From G965276675 sp965276675 (lineage in GTDB: Bacteria; Acidobacteriota; Terriglobia; Terriglobales; Acidobacteriaceae), in contig OZ255624.1 of NCBI GenBank assembly GCA_965276675.1, positions 186,001-250,000 on the forward strand: 64,000 nt of DNA, given 5' to 3'. The first letter of the stretch is position 1, and every line of letters begins with the position of its first letter. The position numbers and the translations under genes were made by a program. Below, in pieces: positions 48,493-56,444 of the stretch. The notes beneath the pieces were generated by a model. It searched no databases and was not told where the DNA came from. It saw only the letters and a list, made by a program, of their open reading frames with translations.

Positions 48493-49719
48493 ATGACGTT
48501 TCCTTTCCGCCCCCGGTCCTGCGCCTGCGCTCTGACACTTAGTTTCGCAAGCCTGCTTTTCGTCAGCGTGCTGTTCGCGCAGTCTTCACTGCCGCCTGCG
48601 CCTTTAGCGCAAGACCAGTCGCAGGCGACACCGCAACCGCCGGCATCGCAACCCGCCACGCCCGCGAAGACACAAGCGACACCCCAGGCGCCGGCGCCGC
48701 AGGCCACGACGCCCTCGCCTGCGGGAACAGGGTCTCCGAGGTCAGGATCTCCGGGGGCGGCGCAAATTGCTCCTTCAGGAAAGCTTGCGCCCGCTTCGCC
48801 GGCTGCGACAAGAGATGTACCTGCTCCTAACGCGCAGGCCCCGGCCGGGGAGAACCAGACACCCGCCGAGGGCTCCGCCAGCTTCACCGTCCGGCGGGAG
48901 GTCAACGAGGTCAACCTGATCTTTACCGTGACCGATCATCACGGGAAGTTCATCAACAACCTGCAGCAGAACGACTTTGCACTGCTGGACGACCAGCGCG
49001 CGCCGGCGCAGGTATTCAGCTTCTCGCAGCAGACCAACCTGCCGTTACGGGTGGGTCTGCTGATCGACGCCAGCACGTCCATACGGTCGCGCTTCCACTT
49101 TGAGCAGCAGGCGGCGACGGAGTTTCTGCTGGATGTGCTGCGGCCGCGCACCGACCGCGCCTTTGTGATGGGCTTCGACGTGACGCCGTATGTGACGCAG
49201 GCGTTCACCAACAATCCGGACCTGCTGGAGGCGGGCGTGAACAAGCTCAAGCCGGGCGGCGGTACGGCGCTCTATGACGCAGTGTACACGGCGTGCCGCG
49301 ATCAAATGCTCACGGTTACGCCGTCGCAAGCATCTCTGCGTAAGGCGCTGATCCTGGTGTCGGACGGAGACGACAACCAGAGCCGGGCCTACCTGGATGA
49401 CGCAATCAAGATGTGCCAGCGCGCGGAGACGATCGTCTACGCGATCAGCACCAACACCAGCCCCAGCCGCGACCGGGGCGACGACACGCTCAAGAAGATG
49501 GCCGAGGCGACGGGTGGAACGGCGTTTTATCCTAAGCGGATTGAGGACATCTCGGTGCAGTTCCACGCCGTGGAAGAAGAGCTGCGCAGCCAGTACTCGC
49601 TGGCTTACAAGCCGGCGGAGTTCATGGCGAATGGAGCCTACCGGCCGATATACCTGACGGCATTGCGCGGTGGTTACGTGGTGCATGCGCTCAAGGGATA
49701 CTTCGCGCCGAAGTACTGA
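48493..49719 (+). CDS. Secreted VWA-domain protein of acidobacterial type
   Basis: A 408-residue exported protein: a signal peptide (ACALTLSFASLLFVSVLFAQ), a Pro/Ala/Gln/Thr-rich linker of about 100 residues, then a beta-strand segment (VNLIFTVTDHHGKFINNLQQ, FALLDDQRAPAQVFSF) and a von Willebrand A domain with the metal-ion site LLIDASTSIRSRF, GGGTALYDAV and ILVSDGDDNQSR. The arrangement matches the VWFA-related domain described for Acidobacteria. It likely mediates protein binding at the cell surface. I use the ATG at 48493; a GTG at 48478 is in frame. TAGAAT at 48472-48477 is a possible -10. Confidence 0.88.
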   Translation: MTFPFRPRSCACALTLSFASLLFVSVLFAQSSLPPAPLAQDQSQATPQPPASQPATPAKTQATPQAPAPQATTPSPAGTGSPRSGSPGAAQIAPSGKLAPASPAATRDVPAPNAQAPAGENQTPAEGSASFTVRREVNEVNLIFTVTDHHGKFINNLQQNDFALLDDQRAPAQVFSFSQQTNLPLRVGLLIDASTSIRSRFHFEQQAATEFLLDVLRPRTDRAFVMGFDVTPYVTQAFTNNPDLLEAGVNKLKPGGGTALYDAVYTACRDQMLTVTPSQASLRKALILVSDGDDNQSRAYLDDAIKMCQRAETIVYAISTNTSPSRDRGDDTLKKMAEATGGTAFYPKRIEDISVQFHAVEEELRSQYSLAYKPAEFMANGAYRPIYLTALRGGYVVHALKGYFAPKY

Positions 49720-49803
49720 AGCGGCGACCCCGCTTGCCATAACTCTGCACCCCGGTGCTCTGCGACCTCCTCCAAAGTCACGCAACGGAAGAGCAGGTGA
49801 CAG

Positions 49804-50419
49804 GTGCCGAAGCCGAAGGAATTCTCAGGGTTAGATCTCGGGCTGGCGACGTGCTCTCCCGGCAGGGACGCCAGCGGCTGCTGAACCGCGATGGCACCTT
49901 CAACGTGCTGCGGACGCGCAAAGGCTTGCGCGAATGGCTGACCTATGGCGATTTACTCGAGGCATCGTGGCCGGCGTTCTTCGGCTTCCTGGTGGCATTC
50001 TCCTGGCCTCGAATGCACTGTTTGCGGCGGCCTATCTGGCGTGTGGGCCGCATGCGATCGCGCTGAATGGGCCGGAGATTCATGTGTCGAGGGACGGTGA
50101 GCCTGCCTTGCACATCCGGCTGACAAATGCCGCGCGCGGCGAGGTGCTGGCGTGGGCGATGATGCACTAGATCGATGCCAGCAGCCCGTTGGCAGCTCTA
50201 GATGCGGAGACGCTGAGCGCGGCTGCGGGAGAGATCTTAGTGCAGATAAGCGCGGTGGACGCGGTCTCGGGACAGACCATGTACGCGCGCATCTCCTACG
50301 TGGCGGAGGAGGTCCGCTGGAATGCGCGCTTCGCGGATATGTACACCCGGGACGAACACGCGCGATTGATGGGAGTGGACCTGGAGCGCTTCGACCAGGT
50401 GCAGACGCTGGAGAGATGA
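49804..50419 (+). pseudogene. Decayed inward-rectifier K+ channel (KirBac type)
   Basis: Fragments of a Kir channel are spread over two frames. A GTG at 49804 begins VPKPKEFSGLDLG; after a shift near 49845 follows VLSRQGRQRLLNRDGTFNVL and LTYGDLLEASWPAFFGFLVAF; after a shift near 50000 comes LLASNALFAAAYLACGPHAI (end of TM1), then directly IHVSRDGEPALHIRLTNAARG of the cytoplasmic domain. The selectivity filter and second helix are missing. An in-frame TAG at 50168 precedes ASSPLAALDAETL and ARISYVAEEVRWNARFADMY. Two frameshifts, at least one deletion and one stop mean no working channel. Confidence 0.85.
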
Positions 50420-50436
50420 GAAGCGCGAGGCTCTGG

Positions 50437-50943
50437 CTACTGGTCAGGCAGTTTGGGCGCTTTAAAGCCGGTGTTGTGGGTAGCTTCGTAAAAGAAGCCG
50501 CATCCTTCAAAGATCAATGTGCTTGGGCTTTGAACAATGATTGTTGAGAATGGGAAGCTGGCGGGTGTGCCTAAATTAATGAGCTGAATCTTGCTCGATT
50601 GCAGGTGCAGGAACTTCGTCGAGACACCCGGTGCCAAGAATCGGGCCGCGAACTCCGAAAGATCCATAGTAGATGATTGGGGAGATTCGTTCTGTGTAGC
50701 TGCGCCTTCCAAAGTAGCTGTCCGGTCATCTAGTGTGACGTACTTTTGAAGAATCGCATCCTGGTTTATTGGACTGATGTAAGCGGCTCCGTTCGCGCAG
50801 GACATACCAACTCCCTGTTTGGGCTTAAGCATCTTCGTTATCTTCCATGTTCCTTGCACTCCGGCTGGAAACGATTGCGCGTGTACGGGTGCAGAGACCG
50901 CGAAGACACCTATGAGCAGCGCGATGAGGTATCTTCGCGCCAC
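50437..50943 (-). CDS. Secreted hypothetical protein
   Basis: A 168-residue exported protein read from GTG 50943, giving a signal peptide (MARRYLIALLIGVFAVSAPVHAQ). The mature part is a lipocalin-like or beta-sandwich candidate (GVQGTWKITKMLKPKQGVGM, YVTLDDRTATLEG, KIQLINLGTPASFPFSTIIV) with two Cys (MSCANG and FEGCGFF). The same frame is open to an ATG at 51045, but those extra residues (CYPERSSSRIARSAESKD) come from a REP-like repeat. No family recognised; resembles proteins that measure or bind small ligands only by fold guess. Confidence 0.65.
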   Translation of the reverse strand: MARRYLIALLIGVFAVSAPVHAQSFPAGVQGTWKITKMLKPKQGVGMSCANGAAYISPINQDAILQKYVTLDDRTATLEGAATQNESPQSSTMDLSEFAARFLAPGVSTKFLHLQSSKIQLINLGTPASFPFSTIIVQSPSTLIFEGCGFFYEATHNTGFKAPKLPDQ

Positions 50944-50949
50944 GGGACG

Positions 50950-51006
50950 CAGGTCCTTCGACTCCGCCGATCTCGCTATGCGAGATGAGCTGCGCTCAGG
51001 ATAACA
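50950..51006 (+). repeat. REP-like repeat, distant copy
   Basis: CCGATCTCGCTATGCGAGAT palindrome flanked by GGTCCTTCGACTC and CTCAGGATAACAA, a diverged relative of the units around 28 kb, lying between the secreted protein and ligA. Confidence 0.65.
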
Positions 51007-51041
51007 ACCTGTGTTTCGGCTTGTTCGGTTCTGATTGGATT

Positions 51042-53108
51042 TCATGCGAGCATCTCCAGGAGTTGTGATTCGTCTAGGATGGGGACTTCCAGGCTGCGTG
51101 CTTTGTCCAGCTTCGAGCCCGCCTCTTCGCCGGCTATGACGTAGCTGGTTTTCTTGCTGACCGCGCCGGAGACACGGCCGCCTGCCTCTTCGATGCGCGC
51201 CTTTGCATCTTCGCGCGTGAGCGTAGGCAGGGTGCCGGTGAGCACAAAGGTAAGGCCTGCAAACTTCGCCGATTTCTGCCGCTTCTCGCCGGTGAGCGTG
51301 AGTCCTGCCGCGCGCAGCCGCTCAACAAGCTCGCGGTTGCTCGCCTCCTCGAAGAACTCGCGGATGGCCTCGGCGACACGCGGGCCGACTTCGTTGACGC
51401 GCTCAAGCTCGGCCGGAGTCGCCGCCATCAGGGCGTCGGCCGAGCCGAAGGCATCGGCCAGCAGTTGCGCCGTCCGCTCGCCGACAAAGCGCATCCCCAA
51501 GCCAAAGAGCACGCGATGGAGCGGCGCGCGCTTGGACTGCTCGATCTCGGCGAGCAGAGACTGCGCGGTCTTTGCGCCGATGCGTTCGAGCGAGAGCAGG
51601 GTGGGCTCGTCGAGCGTGTAGAGATCGGCGAGCGAGCGGACCAGACCACGCTCCATCAGTTGCGTGACAACGGCCTCGCCGAGACCCTCGATGTTCATGA
51701 CGCCGCGAGCGGCGAAGTGGAGCAGGCTTTCGCGAAGGCGCGCAGGGCAGTCGGCGTTGACGCAGCGGTAGTCCGCCTCGCCGGGTGTGCGGACGATCTC
51801 GCTGCCGCAAACGGGGCAGTGCGTGGGAAAGTGAAACTCCCGCAGCTCGGCGGGGCGCGGGTGCTCGGCATCGTGGACGACTTCGACGATCTTGGGGATG
51901 ACGTCGCCGCCGCGTTCGACGCGCACCCAGTCGCCGATCTTGACGCCGAGCCGCTCGATCTCGTCGGCATTGTGCAGCGTGGCGCGCGTAACCGTGATGC
52001 CGCCAATGGCTACCGCGCTGAGCACGGCCACCGGGGTAAGCTTGCCAGTGCGGCCTACTTGCGTGGCGACGTCTTCCAAACGCGTGATCCCGCCGCGCGC
52101 CGTGAACTTATAGGCGACGGCCCAGCGTGGCGCCTTGCCAGTGAAGCCGAGGCGCTTCTGGAGCGCGGTAGCATCGACCTTGATGACGGCGCCATCGATC
52201 TCGTAACCGAGGCTGGCACGTTTTGTCTCCGCGTCGGCAACAAAGGCCTGCAGCTCTTCCAACGTGTGCAGCGCCTCCCGGTGCGGGTTGACGCGGAAGC
52301 CGGCAGCCGTGAGGGCGTCCAGTGTCTCGACCTGCGTGGCGAAGACGTTTTCGCCGAGTGCGTCTGACGCGGTTTGGGGCGCGAGCTGGAGCGCGAAGTA
52401 GCCGTAGAAGTCGAGCCGGCGTTGCGAGACGGTGCTGGGTTCGAGCGTGCGAATGGTACCGGCGGCGGCATTGCGCGGATTGGCGGCTGGTGTCTGGCCA
52501 AGCACTTCGCGTTCCTGGTTGAGCTTGAGAAAAGCAGCAACCGGCATAACCACCTCACCGCGCACCTCGAAGCGGGCCGGAAGATGAGAGGCCGCGTGCT
52601 TGGGGGCCGAGATGGAGAGGGGGACGGAGCGGATGGTGCGAACGTTACCGGTCACGTCTTCGCCGACGCTTCCATCGCCTCGTGTGATGGCGCGCTCGAG
52701 CCGGGCTACGCCGTCGTTGCCGGTGCCATAGTGCAGGGCGAGCGAGAGTCCATCCAGCTTGAGTTCGCAGACATAAGCGATCTCCGCATCCTCACCGGCC
52801 AGCGCGCGCACGCGGCGGTCCCAGTCGGCGAGCTCTTCCGGGATGTTGACGTTGTCCAGCGAGAGCATGGGGCGCGAATGCTCGACCTTGGCGAAGCCTT
52901 CCTTGGGCTTGCCGCCCACGCGCTGGGTGGGCGAGTCGGGCGTGATCCATTCGGGGTGCTCGGCCTCAGCTGCTTTGAGTTCGCGCATTAGCTCGTCGTA
53001 GGCGGCGTCGCTCAGCTCCGGGGAGTCGAGCACGTAATAGAGGTGCTCGTGACGGCGAATCTCGTCGCGCAGGCGCTCTACTTTTCTAAGCGTGAGGTGG
53101 GCAGCCAT
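51042..53108 (-). CDS. ligA: NAD-dependent DNA ligase (LigA)
   Basis: A 688-residue ligase that seals nicks in replication and repair. Domains: Ia (RRHEHLYYVLDSPELSDAAYDELM), nucleotidyltransferase with the adenylated lysine in CELKLDGLSLAL, OB fold, Cys4 zinc finger (CPVCGSE ... CVNADCPARL), helix-hairpin-helix repeats (GVMNIEGLGEAVVTQLMERG, LLSLERIGAKTAQSLLAEIE) and a C-terminal BRCT domain (FVLTGTLPTLTREDAKARIE). The ATG at 53108 lies eight bases after a TAGAAT box, possibly leaderless. The frame is open upstream to 53270 but this is not conserved sequence. Divergent from the toxin-antitoxin pair. Confidence 0.97.
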   Translation of the reverse strand: MAAHLTLRKVERLRDEIRRHEHLYYVLDSPELSDAAYDELMRELKAAEAEHPEWITPDSPTQRVGGKPKEGFAKVEHSRPMLSLDNVNIPEELADWDRRVRALAGEDAEIAYVCELKLDGLSLALHYGTGNDGVARLERAITRGDGSVGEDVTGNVRTIRSVPLSISAPKHAASHLPARFEVRGEVVMPVAAFLKLNQEREVLGQTPAANPRNAAAGTIRTLEPSTVSQRRLDFYGYFALQLAPQTASDALGENVFATQVETLDALTAAGFRVNPHREALHTLEELQAFVADAETKRASLGYEIDGAVIKVDATALQKRLGFTGKAPRWAVAYKFTARGGITRLEDVATQVGRTGKLTPVAVLSAVAIGGITVTRATLHNADEIERLGVKIGDWVRVERGGDVIPKIVEVVHDAEHPRPAELREFHFPTHCPVCGSEIVRTPGEADYRCVNADCPARLRESLLHFAARGVMNIEGLGEAVVTQLMERGLVRSLADLYTLDEPTLLSLERIGAKTAQSLLAEIEQSKRAPLHRVLFGLGMRFVGERTAQLLADAFGSADALMAATPAELERVNEVGPRVAEAIREFFEEASNRELVERLRAAGLTLTGEKRQKSAKFAGLTFVLTGTLPTLTREDAKARIEEAGGRVSGAVSKKTSYVIAGEEAGSKLDKARSLEVPILDESQLLEMLA

Positions 53109-53171
53109 CGTTGTGAATTCTATCGTGCTGAAAAAACTCTGCCGTGCTGAAATTAGAAAGTCGGTCTGGGA

Positions 53172-53546
53172 ATGGCGTATCCTTCTATAGATTGCTTGAC
53201 GATTCTGAGGTGCTGCGTGCTTGAAGAACGTGAACATCAACGAGAGCCAGATCTGCTTGCTTCTGTTCAACTAGAATCTCGCACGCTGGCCGATTTTCTA
53301 AGCTCTGCACCGGAGTTAGTAGACCAGCTGAAGCGCACACACGAACCGCTGGAACTGACGATAGATGGAAAAACTGAATTAGTGGTACAGGACGCGGTGA
53401 GCTATCAAAATTTGCTTAACCGCCTGTCAGAGCTTGAAGTGTCGGCAGTAATACAGGTCGGACTCGACGACGTTGCCGCGGGTCGAGTGATTCCCCTGGA
53501 AGAAGCTATGAATCGGATGAGGGCAAAACTTGGCTTTCCTCGTTGA
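53172..53546 (+). CDS. Type II antitoxin, Phd/YefM-like
   Basis: A protein of up to 124 residues. From about residue 28 it has the Phd/YefM outline: a short strand and helix (SRTLADFLSSAPELVDQL), EPLELTIDGKTELVVQDAVSYQNLL (beta-hairpin then helix), and a C-terminal helix (EEAMNRMRAKLGF) that would wrap the toxin. Start is uncertain: ATG 53172, or GTG 53217 just before the conserved part. It overlaps the downstream toxin gene by 17 bp and is divergent from ligA with a 63-bp gap. Antitoxins of this type also repress their own promoter. Confidence 0.75.
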   Translation: MAYPSIDCLTILRCCVLEEREHQREPDLLASVQLESRTLADFLSSAPELVDQLKRTHEPLELTIDGKTELVVQDAVSYQNLLNRLSELEVSAVIQVGLDDVAAGRVIPLEEAMNRMRAKLGFPR

Positions 53547-53838
53547 AGTTTCCGAGCAGGCATTCAACGAAGCCCTCGAATACCTCAGTTATATTCACAG
53601 CAGAAGTCAAGACGCGTTGGCGGGATTGCGTTGGTTTGAAGGCCTTGAAGAGACTTTGTCGTCTTTAGCCGAGATGCCGCACTGCGGTCGACTTGTGAGC
53701 GGTCCTTCCGTCTCAGGAGATGTTCGGCAGCTTGTTTACCACTCACATCGCATTCTGTTTCAGATTGATGCAACCCGAGGCGTTGTTTCTGTCCTACGCA
53801 TTGTGCACGGATCTCGCGAGCTCAGGTCGTTGCAGTAG
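53530..53838 (+). CDS. Type II toxin, RelE/ParE family
   Basis: A 102-residue basic-to-neutral toxin-fold protein: VEVSEQAFNEALEYLSYI (first strand and helix), SQDALAGLRWFEGLEETLSSLAEMPHCGRLV (second helix), VRQLVYHSHRILFQIDATRGVVSVLRIVHGSRELRSL (the three-stranded core with the ParE-type R-I-V-H-G-x-R end). Start is TTG 53530, within the antitoxin gene. ParE members poison gyrase, RelE members cut mRNA; the C-terminal sequence is closer to ParE. The stop codon is directly followed by the ATG of the next gene. Confidence 0.85.
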   Translation: MAFLVEVSEQAFNEALEYLSYIHSRSQDALAGLRWFEGLEETLSSLAEMPHCGRLVSGPSVSGDVRQLVYHSHRILFQIDATRGVVSVLRIVHGSRELRSLQ

Positions 53839-54909
53839 ATGGAGCCGTTTACTCATCTGCTGACGGGGGCGTGCCTGGGCCGCGCCGGCTTCAATCGCAA
53901 GACCGCGTATGCGACGCTGGCTATGACCCTGGCGGCTGAGGCGCCGGACCTGGACGTGCTGTGGGTGCTGCGTGGGCCGGTGACCGGATTTGAGCATCAT
54001 CGTGGCATTACACATACGTTTCTCGGCGCGCCTTTTATAGCCCTGGCGGCGGTAGGCGTGGTCTGGTTGGGGCATCGACTGCGGCGCAAGCCACCGCCGA
54101 TTGCGCCGCGATGGGGATTGCTCTGGGCCTTCGCCTTCATTGCGGTGCTCAGCCACCTGCTGCTGGACTACACCAACAACTACGGCCTGCGACCGTTCTT
54201 TCCCTTCAGCCCGAGATGGTATGCGGCGGACCTCGTCTTTATCTTCGATCCGATCCTCTTCGGCACCCTGCTGCTGGGGCTACTCGTGCCGGTGATTCTA
54301 GGCTGGGTGGATCGCGAGATGACGCGGCGGCGGACGAGGTTTGGTGGACGCCGTTGGGCGACCGCGGCGCTGATCGGGATTGTGGGACTGTGGGCGTTGC
54401 GCGCCGGAGAACATGCACATGCCATCCGCCTGCTGGAGCAGGCGAACTATGGCGGCGAGACCCCGGTGCGCATTGCCGCAGAGCCATACCCCATCGATCC
54501 CTTCCACTGGCAAGGATTGGTGGAGACGCATGACTTTTACCAATACGCCGCCGTGCACACGCGCCACGATACGGTCGAAACAGACGAGCAGAGCGATCGG
54601 AGCTACAAGGCAACGGTAACGGCAGCCGTGCGAGCGGCAAAGCAGTCCTACCTAGGGCGGGTGTATCTGAGCTGGTCGCAGTTTCCGTTGGTGGAAGACG
54701 CCGGCCAGGGCTTGCCGTCGGACATAAAGGGTAATAGCGAGGATGGCAGCGCCGTCCCGCTGCAGCAGGTGGACTTCCAGGACATGCGGTACGGCTACTC
54801 CGGCTGGATTGGGCAGGCGGAGGACCACAAGCCTCTGACGGGAACAGTGTACGTGGCGCCGGATGGGCAGATCGAGGCGATGTACATGGACGGAAAGCCG
54901 CAGCCCTGA
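53839..54909 (+). CDS. Membrane-bound metal-dependent hydrolase (YdjM/DUF457 family)
   Basis: A 356-residue inner-membrane protein. Motifs expected for the YdjM family are present: FTHLLTGACLGRAG at the N-terminus, EAPDLDVLWVLRG, FEHHRGITHTFLGAPF and LSHLLLDYTNNYGLRPFFPFS, giving a cluster of His and Asp residues for metal binding; several membrane helices surround them. The C-terminal 170 residues form a soluble domain (YDFYQYAAVHTRHD-like region, DGQIEAMYMDG). The ATG directly abuts the toxin stop codon, so it may be read from the toxin-antitoxin promoter. Members are linked to phospholipid or LexA-associated functions, but the reaction is unproven. Confidence 0.87.
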   Translation: MEPFTHLLTGACLGRAGFNRKTAYATLAMTLAAEAPDLDVLWVLRGPVTGFEHHRGITHTFLGAPFIALAAVGVVWLGHRLRRKPPPIAPRWGLLWAFAFIAVLSHLLLDYTNNYGLRPFFPFSPRWYAADLVFIFDPILFGTLLLGLLVPVILGWVDREMTRRRTRFGGRRWATAALIGIVGLWALRAGEHAHAIRLLEQANYGGETPVRIAAEPYPIDPFHWQGLVETHDFYQYAAVHTRHDTVETDEQSDRSYKATVTAAVRAAKQSYLGRVYLSWSQFPLVEDAGQGLPSDIKGNSEDGSAVPLQQVDFQDMRYGYSGWIGQAEDHKPLTGTVYVAPDGQIEAMYMDGKPQP

Positions 54910-55013
54910 GGCGTAGTTTGGAACCGCCCCGGTACCCGAGAGATGCGCCCGCGATAGAATGATGAGCAGGGGCGCGTGCCGCTCGTTTCCGTCCCGTCTT
55001 CTCCGAGGTGTCT

Positions 55014-55553
55014 ATGTTTGCTTTCCTGCTCGTTCTGATTGCGGTGCTGAGCCGCGTGCTGCCCCATGCAGCCTGGTTCAACTTTACGGCTGTGGGTGGT
55101 TCGCTGCTGTACTTTGGCGCGCGCCGTCCCTTGCGGCAGGCAGTCTGGGCGTTGCTGCCACTCGCGGCAACGGATTATTACCTCACGGTCTATGCCTACA
55201 ACTACCCCTTCCACGTTGGCAGCTACCTGATCACCTGGGCCTGGTACCTGGCGGTTCTCGTGCTGGGCGCGATGCTTCTGAAGGGTCGCGCATCGGCTCC
55301 GCGCGTGATCGGTGGATCGCTGCTGGCCTCCACTTCATTCTTCGCCATCAGCAACTTCGTGGTGTGGAGCGGATCGGGCATGTACGCGCATTCGCTCTCC
55401 GGGCTGGGCACCTGCTACCTGGCGGCGCTTCCCTTCTACCGGAACGATGCCGTCTCAACCCTGCTGGTCTCCGGGCTGGCCTTTGGATTGCCCGCTCTGC
55501 TGCGCCGCTCGGCGGAGAACCACGGTGCGCCTACGCATCAGGCTTCGGCTTAA
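55014..55553 (+). CDS. DUF6580 membrane protein
   Basis: A 179-residue integral membrane protein with about five helices. AFLLVLIAVLSRVLPHAAWF, NFTAVGGSLLYFGARRPLRQ and PLAATDYYLTVYAYNYPFH match the DUF6580 group, thought to be related to ECF-type substrate-specific components, though transport is not shown. The ATG at 55014 follows GAGG; a GTG two codons earlier is also possible. The stop codon forms the first bases of the palindromic element at 55551-55669. Confidence 0.85.
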   Translation: MFAFLLVLIAVLSRVLPHAAWFNFTAVGGSLLYFGARRPLRQAVWALLPLAATDYYLTVYAYNYPFHVGSYLITWAWYLAVLVLGAMLLKGRASAPRVIGGSLLASTSFFAISNFVVWSGSGMYAHSLSGLGTCYLAALPFYRNDAVSTLLVSGLAFGLPALLRRSAENHGAPTHQASA

Positions 55554-55669
55554 AGCATTTTTCCTAATGCTGTGCAGTAGCGGAGATTCATTCGGCGTGG
55601 CCTTTCCGTGGAGAAAGGCCACATGAGCTTCCGCTGATCTCTCTCTACACCTATAGGAAAAATGCTTTA
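55551..55669. repeat. Nested palindromic element, copy 3 (best preserved)
   Basis: A 119-bp element with perfect 16-bp outer arms TAAAGCATTTTTCCTA (55551-55566) and its reverse complement (55654-55669), a 6-bp middle stem (AGCGGA 55579-55584 with TCCGCT 55630-55635), and a perfect 10-bp inner stem (55597-55606 with 55613-55622, loop CGTGGA). The first three bases are the stop codon of the DUF6580 gene. Confidence 0.9.
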
Positions 55670-55693
55670 GCGTCTTCAGAAGCACAGCGAAGG

Positions 55694-55717
55694 AAGCGGA
55701 GCCTTCGGGCTCCGCTT
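55694..55717 (+). terminator. Intrinsic terminator with UUCG loop
   Basis: A perfect 10-bp stem (55694-55703 with 55708-55717) with a TTCG tetraloop, followed by TTATTTT. It lies 24 bp beyond the palindromic element and ends the DUF6580 transcript. 55725-55878 has no gene. Confidence 0.92.
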
Positions 55718-55878
55718 TTATTTTGGGCGCTTGCCATCACTCCACATAGACACACCTCTCCTCGGTTGCCCGACGATTCGCCCCACAGCTGCATCATAAA
55801 AGGAAGAAAGCGCAACCAGACGTGGTCCGGTTGCGGGTGGACGGCCTCACACACACCGTCCACAGAACGGAGCGCACT

Positions 55879-56367
55879 ATGGCAGATGCAGCAGTTTTGG
55901 CCGGGCCGGGACACGCAATCACCCGGGAAGAGCTTATCAAGAGTTTGAATGAAGACCTTTCGCGCGAGTACCAGGCGATCATCGCGTACGTTGTGTATTC
56001 GCAGGTGCTGAAAGGTGCGCAATACATGAACATCGCTGCGGAGTTAGAGAAGCATGCGCACGAAGAGCTGGAGCACGCCCTGATCATCTCCAATCAGATT
56101 GATTACCTAGGCGGCATGCCGGCTGTGGTGCCGAAGCCAGTGAAGACTTCAGAGAAGGCGGAGGATATGCTGCACTTCGACCTGGACAATGAGGCGGAGA
56201 CGATCCGCAATTATCGCGAGCGGGTAAAGCAAGCGGATGCGCTGAGTGAGTACGCACTGGCGGAGCAGGTTCGCGGGATCCTGGTGCAGGAGCAGGATCA
56301 CCTGATCGCGCTGGCGACTGCCCTGGGCATCGATCCGCCCAAGGTGGGCGTAGCGGCAAACAGCTAG
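55879..56367 (+). CDS. Ferritin-like domain protein (bacterioferritin/Dps-related)
   Basis: A 162-residue four-helix-bundle protein. Iron ligands of the ferritin type are visible: LNEDLSREYQAIIAYVVYSQ (first Glu), LEKHAHEELEHALIISNQI (E-x-x-H pair), ETIRNYRERVKQAD and VQEQDHLIALATALG (second half-site). It probably stores or detoxifies iron, or protects against oxidative stress. Start is ATG 55879 after GGAG; upstream open frame is not conserved. Confidence 0.9.
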   Translation: MADAAVLAGPGHAITREELIKSLNEDLSREYQAIIAYVVYSQVLKGAQYMNIAAELEKHAHEELEHALIISNQIDYLGGMPAVVPKPVKTSEKAEDMLHFDLDNEAETIRNYRERVKQADALSEYALAEQVRGILVQEQDHLIALATALGIDPPKVGVAANS

Positions 56368-56444
56368 GGCTATCCAGGAAAGTGTTGCCGCGCTTGTCTC
56401 TGCGCAAAGCTAACGATGAAGAAAATCAGAAACGGCATGGTGCT

